A stretch of 34,429 bases of DNA, from the NCBI RefSeq assembly GCF_900107855.1, contig NZ_FNRJ01000025.1, positions 1-34,429 on the forward strand. The letters run 5' to 3'. Below the pieces are notes generated by a model. The model saw nothing but the letters and a program-made list of their open reading frames with translations. It made no database searches and was not told the DNA's origin. Made by a program: the position numbers and the translations under genes. The DNA comes from Marinobacterium iners DSM 11526. Lineage in GTDB: Bacteria; Pseudomonadota; Gammaproteobacteria; Pseudomonadales; Balneatricaceae. This document shows positions 1-7,677 of this stretch, piece after piece (the first letter of the stretch is position 1; each line of letters begins with the position of its first letter).

Positions 1-1
1 T

Positions 2-340
2 CTGGCGGCCTACCGCGGAATAGGTGTGGAGGTAAAACGCCTGATGACCGATAACGGCCCTGCTTATCGTTCCCGTCGGTTCAATGCAGTTTTACAACGG
101 GAAGGGATCAAGCATGTGTACACGCGCCCATACACGCCCAGAACGAACGGCAAGGCGGAGCGTTTTATACAGACAATGATCCGGGAATGGGCGTATGCGA
201 TGCCCTATGCAAACGACATATCAAGGACATGGGCGCTGACAGATTGGATCAACCACTACAATAAACAGCGCCCTCATGGCAGTATCGGAAATCTACCGCC
301 GGTGTCTCGAATACCGAAGCTGCGTGAACAACGTGTTTAG
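2..340 (+). mobile_element. IS481-family transposase, C-terminal part (cut by window edge)
   Basis: The reading frame is open from base 2 with no start, so this is the 3' end of a longer gene; 112 codons are visible. It shows the second half of an rve/DDE integrase core: TDNGPAYRS holds the second catalytic Asp, and PRTNGKAERFIQTM holds the region of the catalytic Glu. It ends with the NHYNKQRPHGSIG-type tail typical of IS481/IS3-like transposases. It would cut and join DNA ends of its own element. The stop at 338-340 is followed by TATTCACA (341-348), which may be the right terminal inverted repeat. The left end lies outside the window, so completeness and activity cannot be judged. Confidence 0.88.
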
Positions 341-349
341 TATTCACAG

Positions 350-1294
350 CTAGACAACGCTGCCACGCCAGTGGCCATTTTCATTTTCCTGCCGCGTGAT
401 CGTACGAATTTTTTCGATCACCTTGCTCATCGCATTGGTCACAGGCTTGTCTCTGCACGATACAAGGAAAACATCCCGATAGAGTCGAGGCTCGACAATA
501 TCAATGGCATTCACCTCATCATTTTTTTCGAGGTGAAAAAAGGACGATGACGGGGTAATCAACATGCCGTGTCCTTCTGTAACATGCCTTAATGTGGTCA
601 TCAATTGACCATGCGGCTGGCGCTTGTTTAAGTAAAAACCAGTCTCTTTTTCGTATTGGCCAATGAGATAGCCAAGCGAGTCTGTACGATTTGTAACCAT
701 GACCTCGTAGTGTCTCAAGTCTGAAAACCGTATAGCGCCTTTTCTAACAAATAAATCATCAAATTCAAAAAATCGGTGCTTCCCAATCAACAAATATATT
801 TTTTCTCGAAAGAAAAGCTCATAGTTAATATTTTTACAATCACTTTCATCATAAGAAGAAACAGCAAGATCAATATCACCGCACTTCATCATTTTAATCA
901 AATCGGATGAATACCCTGTATAAATGCTTAATTCAATATTCGGAAATTCTCTTTCAAGGCATGTCATTAATGGCACAGCTAGAATATTGCAAATGGGCTG
1001 GGTAAAACCGATCGAAACCTTGCCGGAAGGTGAGGATATCGATTGATGTAACTCAGCCTGTGCTTGCTCCAACTGGCGAATGACTGAGCGCGCATGAGCC
1101 AAGAAAATCTCTCCACTCTCGGTTAGATAAACCCCACGCACATCACGACTGAACAAGGTCGCCTTGAGTTCATGCTCCAGTACCGAGATCTGCTGGCTAA
1201 TACTGGGCTGCGAGATCTCAAGCTCCCGAGCTGCAGCTGCAATGCTGCCAAGCTCAGCTGATTTCACGAAATATATCAATTGCTTGGTATTCAT
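350..1294 (-). CDS. LysR-family transcriptional regulator
   Basis: 314 residues, usual LysR length. An N-terminal winged HTH covers about residues 1-60 (AELGSIAAAARELEISQPSISQQI), followed by a linker helix and a LysR substrate-binding domain (about 90-295). The ATG at 1294 is the only sensible start. It is divergent from the aldolase-like gene, and a T-N11-A dyad (1307-1323) lies just upstream of its start, which suggests autoregulation and control of the divergent pair. The gene is AT-rich compared with the rest of the window. Its stop codon sits 1-2 bases from the presumed end of the IS481 element, so the C-terminus (about ENENGHWRGSVV) may have been altered by the insertion. The inducer is unknown. 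Confidence 0.9.
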   Translation of the reverse strand: MNTKQLIYFVKSAELGSIAAAARELEISQPSISQQISVLEHELKATLFSRDVRGVYLTESGEIFLAHARSVIRQLEQAQAELHQSISSPSGKVSIGFTQPICNILAVPLMTCLEREFPNIELSIYTGYSSDLIKMMKCGDIDLAVSSYDESDCKNINYELFFREKIYLLIGKHRFFEFDDLFVRKGAIRFSDLRHYEVMVTNRTDSLGYLIGQYEKETGFYLNKRQPHGQLMTTLRHVTEGHGMLITPSSSFFHLEKNDEVNAIDIVEPRLYRDVFLVSCRDKPVTNAMSKVIEKIRTITRQENENGHWRGSVV

Positions 1295-1306
1295 AAGCTT
1301 TATACC

Positions 1307-1323
1307 TATAGGAGTTGCCTATA
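1307..1323. promoter_or_regulatory. LysR-type operator (TATAGG-N5-CCTATA)
   Basis: A perfect interrupted palindrome, TATAGG AGTTG CCTATA, contains the LysR hallmark T-N11-A (T1309, A1321). It lies 13 bases upstream of the LysR ATG and about 80 bases upstream of the divergent aldolase-like gene. It overlaps the ribosome-binding region of the LysR gene. A further TATACC copy follows at 1329-1334. Site assignment is by position and symmetry only. Confidence 0.6.
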
Positions 1324-1405
1324 CCTGCTATACCGGATTATTTGTTTTGTCATCGAATCAGTTTTTCTATGCTGGCAAAGGTATCAACGCTACAGGAAAA
1401 ACCAC

Positions 1406-2176
1406 ATGAAAAAACAGAGTTATTATTTCGACCGACCTCTTAAATACAGTGCCGAGGAGTGGAAGGCGAGGCAGGATCTGGCTTGTATGTACCGGATTTT
1501 TGATCATTTCAACTGGGATGAGTCAATCTATAATCATATCTCATTACGTGTACCCGGTGAACCTGAACACTTTCTGATCAATCCATTTGGTTTGCATTAC
1601 AGTGAAGTAAAAGCATCCAACCTCGTCAAGATTGATATCGATGGTAACATCGTGGGTGATTCTGACTGGCCAATCAATCCTGCCGGCTTTACCTTCCACA
1701 GTGCCATACATAAACATGTGCCCGATGGGCATTGCATCATGCATGTACATACAACACCGACCCTGGCTGTATGCTGCCTGGAAGAAGGTCTTTCATTCAC
1801 AAATTTCTACTCAGCACAGCTGCATAACCAAGTCGCGTATCATGACTTTGAAGGCATTACGGTCCGCATGGATGAAGGCGATCGAATTGTAGCCAGCAGT
1901 GAGGGCAAAAAAATCCTGATGTTGAGAAATCATGGCCCTGTTATCATCGGGGCTGATCTACCACAGGCATTTTCACTGATGTGGCTTCTGAACCGAGCAT
2001 GTGAAGTTCAGTTGGCTTCAATGTCCATGGGTAAAACACTGAAAATTCCTGATAACATTCTTGAGCGTTGCGCACGCGATACGCCTCTTTTCAATCCAAA
2101 ATATGGTTCTGGTCGAGATGCAGTTGCCGCTTTTGAACGTTTGATGGATAAAAAAGATCCATCCTACAAGTATTAA
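1406..2176 (+). CDS. Class II aldolase/adducin-family protein (adducin-like, catalytic Glu absent)
   Basis: 256 residues from the ATG at 1406, preceded by AGGAAAA; the frame extends further upstream but runs through the promoter region. It has the class II aldolase fold signature: metal-site HVH (His113, His115) and RNHG (His176). In fuculose aldolase a Glu sits in the segment before the first metal His pair (SEWRFH). Here the equivalent segment is NPAGFTFH, as in the adducin head, so classical retro-aldol catalysis is doubtful. Bacterial relatives of this type are usually annotated only as aldolase/adducin domain proteins. It lies 20 bases before a TRAP binding-protein gene, so the two are probably co-transcribed under the divergent LysR. 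Substrate unknown. Confidence 0.85.
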   Translation: MKKQSYYFDRPLKYSAEEWKARQDLACMYRIFDHFNWDESIYNHISLRVPGEPEHFLINPFGLHYSEVKASNLVKIDIDGNIVGDSDWPINPAGFTFHSAIHKHVPDGHCIMHVHTTPTLAVCCLEEGLSFTNFYSAQLHNQVAYHDFEGITVRMDEGDRIVASSEGKKILMLRNHGPVIIGADLPQAFSLMWLLNRACEVQLASMSMGKTLKIPDNILERCARDTPLFNPKYGSGRDAVAAFERLMDKKDPSYKY

Positions 2177-2196
2177 TCCATAAGAAAGGCCCAACA

Positions 2197-3222
2197 ATGA
2201 ATATAATAAAAACGATCGCATACATTTGTGCATTCATGTTTTCCACCGCTACCTACTCACAAACCACACTGCGTGTGGCCACTTGGCTGCCTCCGACCAG
2301 TGGACAAAATGATGTCGTTTGGCCTACCTGGGGGAAATGGGTTGAGGAAGCAACGGAAGGACGTGTCAAAATTGAACTGGAGTATGGTTCAGGACACCCC
2401 AAATCCATGTTCAGCCTGGTTGAAGATGGTGTGGCAGACGTCAGTTTCGGTGTAAATGGCTATCTGCCTGGCCGATTCAAACTACCGGCCGTCGTTGAAA
2501 TCCCGGGGGTAACCGCTGACCCTGAAGCCTTGTCGGTCGCTCTATGGCGCGTGTACAAGCAACACTTTGAGGCGGCTCACGAGTTCGATGGGCTGAAAGT
2601 TTTGGGCATGTTTGTACACGGCCCTGGTCAGCTGTTCACCACTTTCGAAGTCAACGACCTCTCGGATCTGCACAATAAGAAAATTCGCACGGGCGGTGGA
2701 GTCGTGAACGACCTTGCAACACGCCTGGGTGTCGTGCCTGTATTTGCTCCCGTTACAAAAGTGTATGAAATGATGCAACAGGGTGTCATAGACGGTGTTT
2801 TCCTTCCCGCTCAGGAACTGAAGTACTCTCGCCTGAACGAGGTTGTGAGCGATGTGACCCTATTCCCTTCGGGCATGTATACAACTGCTTTTACAATTTT
2901 CATGAATCCGGATGTGTTTGAGGACCTGAGTGAAAAGGACCGTAATGCGATCATGTCGGTATCTGGCGAAAAGCTATCCGCTCTCGCTGGTCGCGCTTGG
3001 GGCAACTCGGACACTAAGGGGCTTGAGGCTGCTCGTGAGATGAACGTGCGGATAAAAGAACTGACCCCTGAAGACCCTATGACACAGCAATTTGCAGAGA
3101 AGGTCCAAGGAATGCATGAAACCTGGATTGACAGTGTGTCCGACCGCCCCATCGATGCACAGGCCGCTCTGGATGACTTGAACCGAGCAGCCCTGGAGTA
3201 CCAACGCCAGACAACCGATTAA
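2197..3222 (+). CDS. TRAP transporter solute-binding protein (DctP-type), orphan
   Basis: 341 residues with a Sec signal peptide (MNIIKTIAYICAFMFSTATYS), so periplasmic. It has a DctP/SBP_bac_7 fold: TLRVATWLPP at the mature N-terminus, VEEATEGRVKIE, and KIRTGGGVVNDLATRLG with Arg as the usual carboxylate-binding residue. No DctQ or DctM gene is adjacent. It is clearly homologous to the second DctP in this window (29384-30406), sharing EEATEGRVK, VHGPG/THGPG and the R-x-GGG-hh-N core (h, hydrophobic). It could therefore serve the DctQM pair at 27.5-29.4 kb or one elsewhere. It probably binds an organic acid. It follows the aldolase-like gene by 20 bases. Confidence 0.9.
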   Translation: MNIIKTIAYICAFMFSTATYSQTTLRVATWLPPTSGQNDVVWPTWGKWVEEATEGRVKIELEYGSGHPKSMFSLVEDGVADVSFGVNGYLPGRFKLPAVVEIPGVTADPEALSVALWRVYKQHFEAAHEFDGLKVLGMFVHGPGQLFTTFEVNDLSDLHNKKIRTGGGVVNDLATRLGVVPVFAPVTKVYEMMQQGVIDGVFLPAQELKYSRLNEVVSDVTLFPSGMYTTAFTIFMNPDVFEDLSEKDRNAIMSVSGEKLSALAGRAWGNSDTKGLEAAREMNVRIKELTPEDPMTQQFAEKVQGMHETWIDSVSDRPIDAQAALDDLNRAALEYQRQTTD

Positions 3223-3339
3223 TCGCCCTTGATTGTAGCGGTGCATAGCCGATCCAGGCATGTACCGCTGCATGCAGGCCTCATCACATTAATGACCCGA
3301 GCATGGGACTCATCGACTTTTCAGTGGCCGGCTTTGCCG

Positions 3340-3372
3340 AACAAACAAAAAACGCCGTCAAGAGACGGCGCA
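3340..3372 (-). terminator. Rho-independent terminator of xylE copy A
   Basis: On the minus strand a hairpin CGCCGTC-TCTT-GACGGCG (3353-3370) is followed by a T-rich run (plus-strand A run 3341-3352). It lies about 50 bases after the xylE copy A stop codon and in the correct orientation. The rest of the 3223-3421 gap holds only a weaker imperfect hairpin at 3237-3269 after the dctP stop. Confidence 0.85.
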
Positions 3373-3421
3373 AAAGGTTTGGTCACAGAAGAGCCGTGAC
3401 CGGTGCAGCACAACAACAAAG

Positions 3422-4345
3422 TCAGGTCAGCACACTCAGGAAACGCTCGTTCAACTGACGGTCATGATAGAAAATTGCCTTGCCCAGCTCGCCCGCATCC
3501 CAGGTCACCGGCTCGTGGTCCGGGTAGTGGTAGTCGCCACCGCAGAAAACCTCATTACGATTGCCGGACGGGTCAAAGAAATAGATGGTTTGACCGTGAG
3601 TCAGCCCATGACGTGTCGGGCCAATATCGATTGAGGTATCGGTCATGGAGATCAAGTCCGCCGCCTTGAGCACATCGTTCCAGGTCTCCAGGAAGAAGGA
3701 AGCATGGTGAAACTTGCCTGGCTCCGGATGATCAATGAAGGCCACATCATGTGCCTTCATGCTGGCAGTCAGGAACTGGCCGACACGCTTGCCGTCCGGT
3801 GTCATCACCTGCTCAGCCAGATCGAAGCCGAGCACATCACGGAACAGCTCTAAAGTGCGGTCCAGGTTGGGGCCGTACAGCAGGCAGTGGTCGAAACGGG
3901 TCGCCTGCATGCCTTTCAGGCCACGCGGCCAGGCTTCCGGGTTGTGATTGCCCACGCCCCACTTGCCGGTCTGCTCCTTGGTGGCAAAAAGCTCGAACGC
4001 GTGCCCGGTGGGGGCAACAAAACGGACGCGGCGTCCACAGTCTTTAAGATCACCGGCGGGAATGTCTTCCACTTCGCAGCCGAACGCAACCAGCTCAGCA
4101 CGCAAGCTGTCCACAACCTCTTCGCTCAAGCACTTGAAGCCCATGAAATCCATACCGGCTTCGTCCGCTTCACGCAGCACCACCGAGAACTTGTCCACTT
4201 CGGTCCAGCCCTTGAGATAGACACGGCCCTGATCGTCGCGGTCCATTTCGATCAGACCGAGCAAGTCTACGTAGTGCTTGACGGCTTCATCCATATCCAG
4301 CACGCGAATCTGCACGTGCCCAGGACGCATTACACCTTTTTTCAT
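3422..4345 (-). CDS. xylE: Catechol 2,3-dioxygenase (extradiol, XylE type), copy A
   Basis: 307 residues, the exact length of XylE, and collinear with it as I recall that sequence. It cleaves catechols in meta with O2 to 2-hydroxymuconic semialdehydes; cytoplasmic homotetramer in the family. The Fe(II) ligands are in XylE numbering: His153 (RFDH), His214 (FHHASF), Glu265 (NEVFCGG). Second-sphere His199, His246 and Tyr255 are present. The ATG at 4345 is chosen because AAGAGGTGG precedes it at proper spacing and because it matches copy B; an in-frame GTG two codons upstream is rejected. It is a stand-alone gene with its own terminator, divergent from the ABC importer, with XylS-type boxes upstream. 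It differs from copy B by one residue (Ala194 here, Val there). Confidence 0.96.
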   Translation of the reverse strand: MKKGVMRPGHVQIRVLDMDEAVKHYVDLLGLIEMDRDDQGRVYLKGWTEVDKFSVVLREADEAGMDFMGFKCLSEEVVDSLRAELVAFGCEVEDIPAGDLKDCGRRVRFVAPTGHAFELFATKEQTGKWGVGNHNPEAWPRGLKGMQATRFDHCLLYGPNLDRTLELFRDVLGFDLAEQVMTPDGKRVGQFLTASMKAHDVAFIDHPEPGKFHHASFFLETWNDVLKAADLISMTDTSIDIGPTRHGLTHGQTIYFFDPSGNRNEVFCGGDYHYPDHEPVTWDAGELGKAIFYHDRQLNERFLSVLT

Positions 4346-4430
4346 AGCCACCTCTTGTTATGACAACCCTTGGCCGCTACCGGCCCGATTACAACTCAGA
4401 TTGACTATTACAGGCCTTGGCGGCGTGTTA

Positions 4431-4465
4431 AATCCGGTGGGTGCAAGCTTTATCCGCACACTGCA
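4431..4465 (-). promoter_or_regulatory. XylS-type double box facing xylE copy A
   Basis: Read on the minus strand, TGCA-GTGTGC-GGATA (4465-4451) matches the XylS/BenR half-site TGCA-N6-GGNTA exactly. TGCA-CCCACC-GGATT (4445-4431) matches with one mismatch, 20 bases downstream. A TGTAAT -10-like element lies 18 bases beyond. This mirrors the pair facing the ABC importer, so both divergent units look like targets of the XylS-type regulator at 10112-11077. Confidence 0.6.
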
Positions 4466-4489
4466 TACCGCATGCATCTGCAGCATCGT

Positions 4490-4552
4490 TGCAGTTTTTG
4501 GACACAGGTCTGCATCAATCGGCTATTGATGCAGGTCAGGGTTCTTTCTAAT
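4490..4552 (+). promoter_or_regulatory. Pm-like promoter with XylS-type double box, driving the ABC importer
   Basis: Two direct repeats lie 21 bases apart. TGCA-GTTTTT-GGACA (4490-4504) has one mismatch to TGCA-N6-GGNTA. TGCA-TCAATC-GGCTA (4511-4525) is perfect. They are separated by the 6-base spacer CAGGTC. A -10-like TCTAAT (4547-4552) begins 21 bases after the second repeat. The 21-base repeat period and the distance to the -10 are as I recall for the TOL Pm promoter, where XylS binds two such half-sites next to the polymerase site. The coding start is at 4593 with GAGAGG before it. Confidence 0.68.
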
Positions 4553-4592
4553 CAGCAGACCATAAAAATAACGCACTCCCTGAGAGGTTTAT

Positions 4593-5765
4593 ATGTTCAA
4601 GACCAACACTCTGCGTACTGCTGTCGCTGCCGGCCTGGCAACCCTGACCCTGAGCACACCAGTGCTGGCTTCGGATGAGCCGGTCAAGGTGGGCATCATG
4701 CTGCCCTTCAGCGGTGTGTATGCCGCGCTGGGCGATGCTACCCGTAACGGTCTGAAAATGGCATTGCAGGAAAAGGCTTCCGAACTGCACGGTCGCAAGA
4801 TTGAATACATCGAGATCGACACCGAGGCACGCCCCGAACGTGCACCTGAAATCGCATCCTCGCTGCTGGATCGCAGCAAGGCCGACTTCATCATCGGCCC
4901 TGTCCACTCAGGTGTGGCCATGGGCATGCTGAAGGTGCTGCGCGGCAAGGATACCGTGATGATTGTGCCGAACGCCGGTGCCGGCCCCGTGACCGGACCT
5001 CTGTGTGCACCCAACGTATTCCGCACTTCCTTCTCTTCCTGGCAGCCGTCGTACCCAATGGGCAAGGTGGCACTCGACAAGGGCTACAAGAATGTCGTGA
5101 CCATGAGCTGGAACTACGGCATGGGACGCGAGAGCCTGGATGCGTTTGAAGAATCCTTTACTGCCGGTGGCGGCACGATCGTCAAACAGATGCTGGTCCC
5201 CTTCCCGCAGACCGAATTCCAGTCCTACCTGTCGGAAATCGCATCGCTCAAGCCTGATGCCGTGTTCGTATTCTTCGCCGGCGGCGGCGCGGTCAAATTC
5301 GTCAAGGATTACGATGCACTGGGCCTGAAAGGCAAAATCCCACTGCTGGGCTCCGGCTTCCTGACCGAGGGCACTATTGAAGCCCAGGGTGCTGCCGCCG
5401 AAGGCGTGATGACGACGCTGCATTATGCTGACACGCTGGATAATGATCTCAACAACCGCTTCAGAGCCTCCTACAAGGAGCAGTTCGACAAGCCGTCTGA
5501 CCTTTACGCGGTACAGGGCTATGACACCGGTCTGCTGATTGCCAATGCGCTGAACCAGCTCAAGGGCGACATTTCCGATCGCGATGCCCTGATCAACACC
5601 ATGGCCAACACCACGATCAACAGCCCGCGTGGCGACTTCACCTTCTCCAAGGCCCACAACCCAGTACAGAACATCTACCTGCGTACGGTTGAAAACGGCG
5701 AGAACAAGGTGATCGAGATCGCATCCCCGATGCTGGAAGACCCGGCTCGCGGCTGCAAGCTCTAA
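4593..5765 (+). CDS. ABC importer periplasmic binding protein, branched-chain (HAAT) type
   Basis: 390 residues: signal peptide (MFKTNTLRTAVAAGLATLTL, cleavage near STPVLA), then a type I periplasmic binding fold of the LivK/Peripla_BP_6 class (VKVGIMLPFSGVYAALGDATRNGLKMA; FIIGPVHSGVAMGM). First gene of a complete importer with two permeases and two ATPases. HAAT systems carry branched-chain amino acids, amides or aromatic acids. The XylS-type promoter and the neighbouring catechol dioxygenase favour an aromatic acid here (inference). A 70-base gap with a strong hairpin separates it from the first permease gene. Confidence 0.92.
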   Translation: MFKTNTLRTAVAAGLATLTLSTPVLASDEPVKVGIMLPFSGVYAALGDATRNGLKMALQEKASELHGRKIEYIEIDTEARPERAPEIASSLLDRSKADFIIGPVHSGVAMGMLKVLRGKDTVMIVPNAGAGPVTGPLCAPNVFRTSFSSWQPSYPMGKVALDKGYKNVVTMSWNYGMGRESLDAFEESFTAGGGTIVKQMLVPFPQTEFQSYLSEIASLKPDAVFVFFAGGGAVKFVKDYDALGLKGKIPLLGSGFLTEGTIEAQGAAAEGVMTTLHYADTLDNDLNNRFRASYKEQFDKPSDLYAVQGYDTGLLIANALNQLKGDISDRDALINTMANTTINSPRGDFTFSKAHNPVQNIYLRTVENGENKVIEIASPMLEDPARGCKL

Positions 5766-5774
5766 GCCTGCAAT

Positions 5775-5801
5775 ACCGGGCGGGGCTTTACCCTGCCCGG
5801 T
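5775..5801 (+). other. Intercistronic stem-loop after the binding-protein gene
   Basis: ACCGGGC-GGG...CCC-T-GCCCGGT forms a GC-rich hairpin 9 bases after the stop of the binding-protein gene. No T run follows, so it is not a classical terminator. Such hairpins between a binding-protein gene and permease genes commonly protect upstream mRNA and set a high binding protein to permease ratio. Confidence 0.6.
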
Positions 5802-5835
5802 CGTATTAACCTGACTGATCATCCCGGGTTCTGCT

Positions 5836-6699
5836 ATGACCACCTCTTTGTTTTTTGTGCAGCTGATCAACGGCCTGCAGTATGGGCTGCTGCTGTTTCT
5901 GATCGCTTCCGGCCTGACGCTGGTGTTCGGCGTGATGGGCATTCTCAACCTGGCGCACGGCTCCATGTTCATGGTCGGCGCCTATCTGGCCTGGTATTTC
6001 TTCGAGCATACCGGCAGCTTCGGCATCAGCGCACTGATCTCCGCCGCGATCGCCCTGCTGATCGGTATTGCCATCGAACGGGGGCTGATACGCCATCTCT
6101 ACCGGCGCAACCATCTGGACCAGGTGTTGCTCACCATCGGCATGATCTTTGTCTTCAACGCACTGCAAAGCCTGCTTTGGGGCAACGACCCGCTGGGCGT
6201 GCCGGTACCCCAGGCTCTGTCCGGTGCCGTACCGCTGAATGACGTACTGGAGTACCCGGTCTATCGCATCTTTGTCGCCCTGCTCTGCATAGCCATCGCC
6301 TTCGTGATGTATTACATGATCAACAAGACCCGGCTGGGCATGCTGATTCGGGCCGGTGAATCCAATCGCGAAATGGTGGAGTGTCTGGGCATTGATATTC
6401 GTCGCCTCTACACCATCGTGTTTGCAATTGGCGTAATGCTGGCGGCTGTCGCCGGGGTCGCATCTGCCCCAATGTCCTCCATCATGCCCGGCATGGGCGA
6501 ACACGTATTGATCACCTGTTTTGTAGTGGTCGTGATCGGCGGCATGGGATCGATCAAGGGCGCCTTCGTTGCGGCCCTTCTGGTGGGGCTTGTGGATACC
6601 TTCTCGTCCGTTCTGGTACCCCAAATCTCGAGCATGATGATCTACATCCTGATGGCGTTCATCCTGCTGATCAAGCCGCAAGGCTTGTTCTCTTCCTGA
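5836..6699 (+). CDS. ABC importer inner-membrane permease, LivH type
   Basis: 287 residues, almost entirely hydrophobic with about eight membrane helices. It has the BPD_transp_2 (LivH/LivM) signatures GLTLVFGVMGILNLAHG near residue 27 and the cytoplasmic ATPase-contact segment around GVMLAAVAGVASAP-hhh-PGMG (h, hydrophobic). It is half of the membrane channel with the LivM-type partner 15 bases downstream. The start ATG at 5836 has only a weak purine-rich site, consistent with lower translation than the binding protein. Confidence 0.92.
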   Translation: MTTSLFFVQLINGLQYGLLLFLIASGLTLVFGVMGILNLAHGSMFMVGAYLAWYFFEHTGSFGISALISAAIALLIGIAIERGLIRHLYRRNHLDQVLLTIGMIFVFNALQSLLWGNDPLGVPVPQALSGAVPLNDVLEYPVYRIFVALLCIAIAFVMYYMINKTRLGMLIRAGESNREMVECLGIDIRRLYTIVFAIGVMLAAVAGVASAPMSSIMPGMGEHVLITCFVVVVIGGMGSIKGAFVAALLVGLVDTFSSVLVPQISSMMIYILMAFILLIKPQGLFSS

Positions 6700-6714
6700 T
6701 CCGGAGTCTGTGTC

Positions 6715-7677
6715 ATGTTGTTCAATAAACGTACCGAACGCATCTTCATCTGGGTGTTCTTCCCCCTGGCACTGCTGTTGCCGCTGTTTCTGGAACAGAA
6801 CACCTTCTACGTCAGCAAGCTGACCAGCATCATGATTTTCGCCCTGTTCGTGATGTCACTGGACTACCTGGTGGGCCGCTGCGGCTTGATCACCCTGGGC
6901 CATGCCATGTTCTATGGCCTGGGCGGCTATCTGTTCTGGATGCTTGCGCCGGAGTACACCGAGGTCAACTTCTGGGTGTATACCTTCTACGTATGCATGA
7001 GTGCGGCCGCCATCGCACTGGTGATCGGCTTTCTGGTACTGCGTACCAACGGCATCTATATGATCATGATCACGCTGGCCTTTGCCCAGATGGCCTTCTA
7101 TTTCTTCTCGGACTCCATCAAGTTTGGTGGCAATGACGGGCTGTTCATCTACATGAAGCCTGAAACCAGTATCTTCGGCCTGAGCCTGTTTGATCTGGAT
7201 AACCCTATCCACTTCTACTACCTCTGCCTGCTGTCACTGTTCAACACATTGGTGTTTTTCAAACTGCTGATCCGCTCTCGCTTCGGTCGCGTAGTGGATG
7301 CCATCCACCAGAATCCGGGTCGCACCACGGCCCTTGGCTACAACATCTTCATGTTCCGCCTGATGAGCTATGTGATCGCATCAGCACTGGGGGCTTACGC
7401 CGGCTACCTGTTCACCCTGCAGTATGGTTTCGTCAACCCGTCCATGCTGGCCTGGACTACCTCCGGCTCGGCACTGGTGATGTCGATTCTGGGCGGCATG
7501 GGCTCCATCTATGGCGCCATCCTCGGCACCTTCGTGTACGAGGGCCTTCACTACTCCCTGGAGCATCTGACCGAACACTGGATGCTGTTTATGGGCATTC
7601 TGATCATCGCAATGGTAATGGTCTTCAAGAACGGCATTGCCGGTTATCTGGAGAAACTGCTGGAGAAACGCTCATGA
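6715..7677 (+). CDS. ABC importer inner-membrane permease, LivM type
   Basis: 320 residues, about nine to ten membrane helices. It has the LivM hallmarks LDYLVGRCGLITLGHAMFYGLGGY (near residues 45-70) and the GMGSIYGAILGTF segment near the C-terminus. GGAG precedes the ATG at 6715. Its last codons overlap the ATPase gene by four bases (ATGA at 7674-7677), indicating translational coupling. Confidence 0.92.
   Translation: MLFNKRTERIFIWVFFPLALLLPLFLEQNTFYVSKLTSIMIFALFVMSLDYLVGRCGLITLGHAMFYGLGGYLFWMLAPEYTEVNFWVYTFYVCMSAAAIALVIGFLVLRTNGIYMIMITLAFAQMAFYFFSDSIKFGGNDGLFIYMKPETSIFGLSLFDLDNPIHFYYLCLLSLFNTLVFFKLLIRSRFGRVVDAIHQNPGRTTALGYNIFMFRLMSYVIASALGAYAGYLFTLQYGFVNPSMLAWTTSGSALVMSILGGMGSIYGAILGTFVYEGLHYSLEHLTEHWMLFMGILIIAMVMVFKNGIAGYLEKLLEKRS

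Noticed and set aside
3237-3269. Imperfect hairpin AGCGGTGCAT...ATGTACCGCT after dctP
   Set aside because: Long loop, one wobble pair and no T run; could be a weak terminator but unsupported.
4346-4351. GTG start two codons upstream of xylE copy A
   Set aside because: It lies inside the ribosome-binding region and would break agreement with copy B and with the 307-residue family length.
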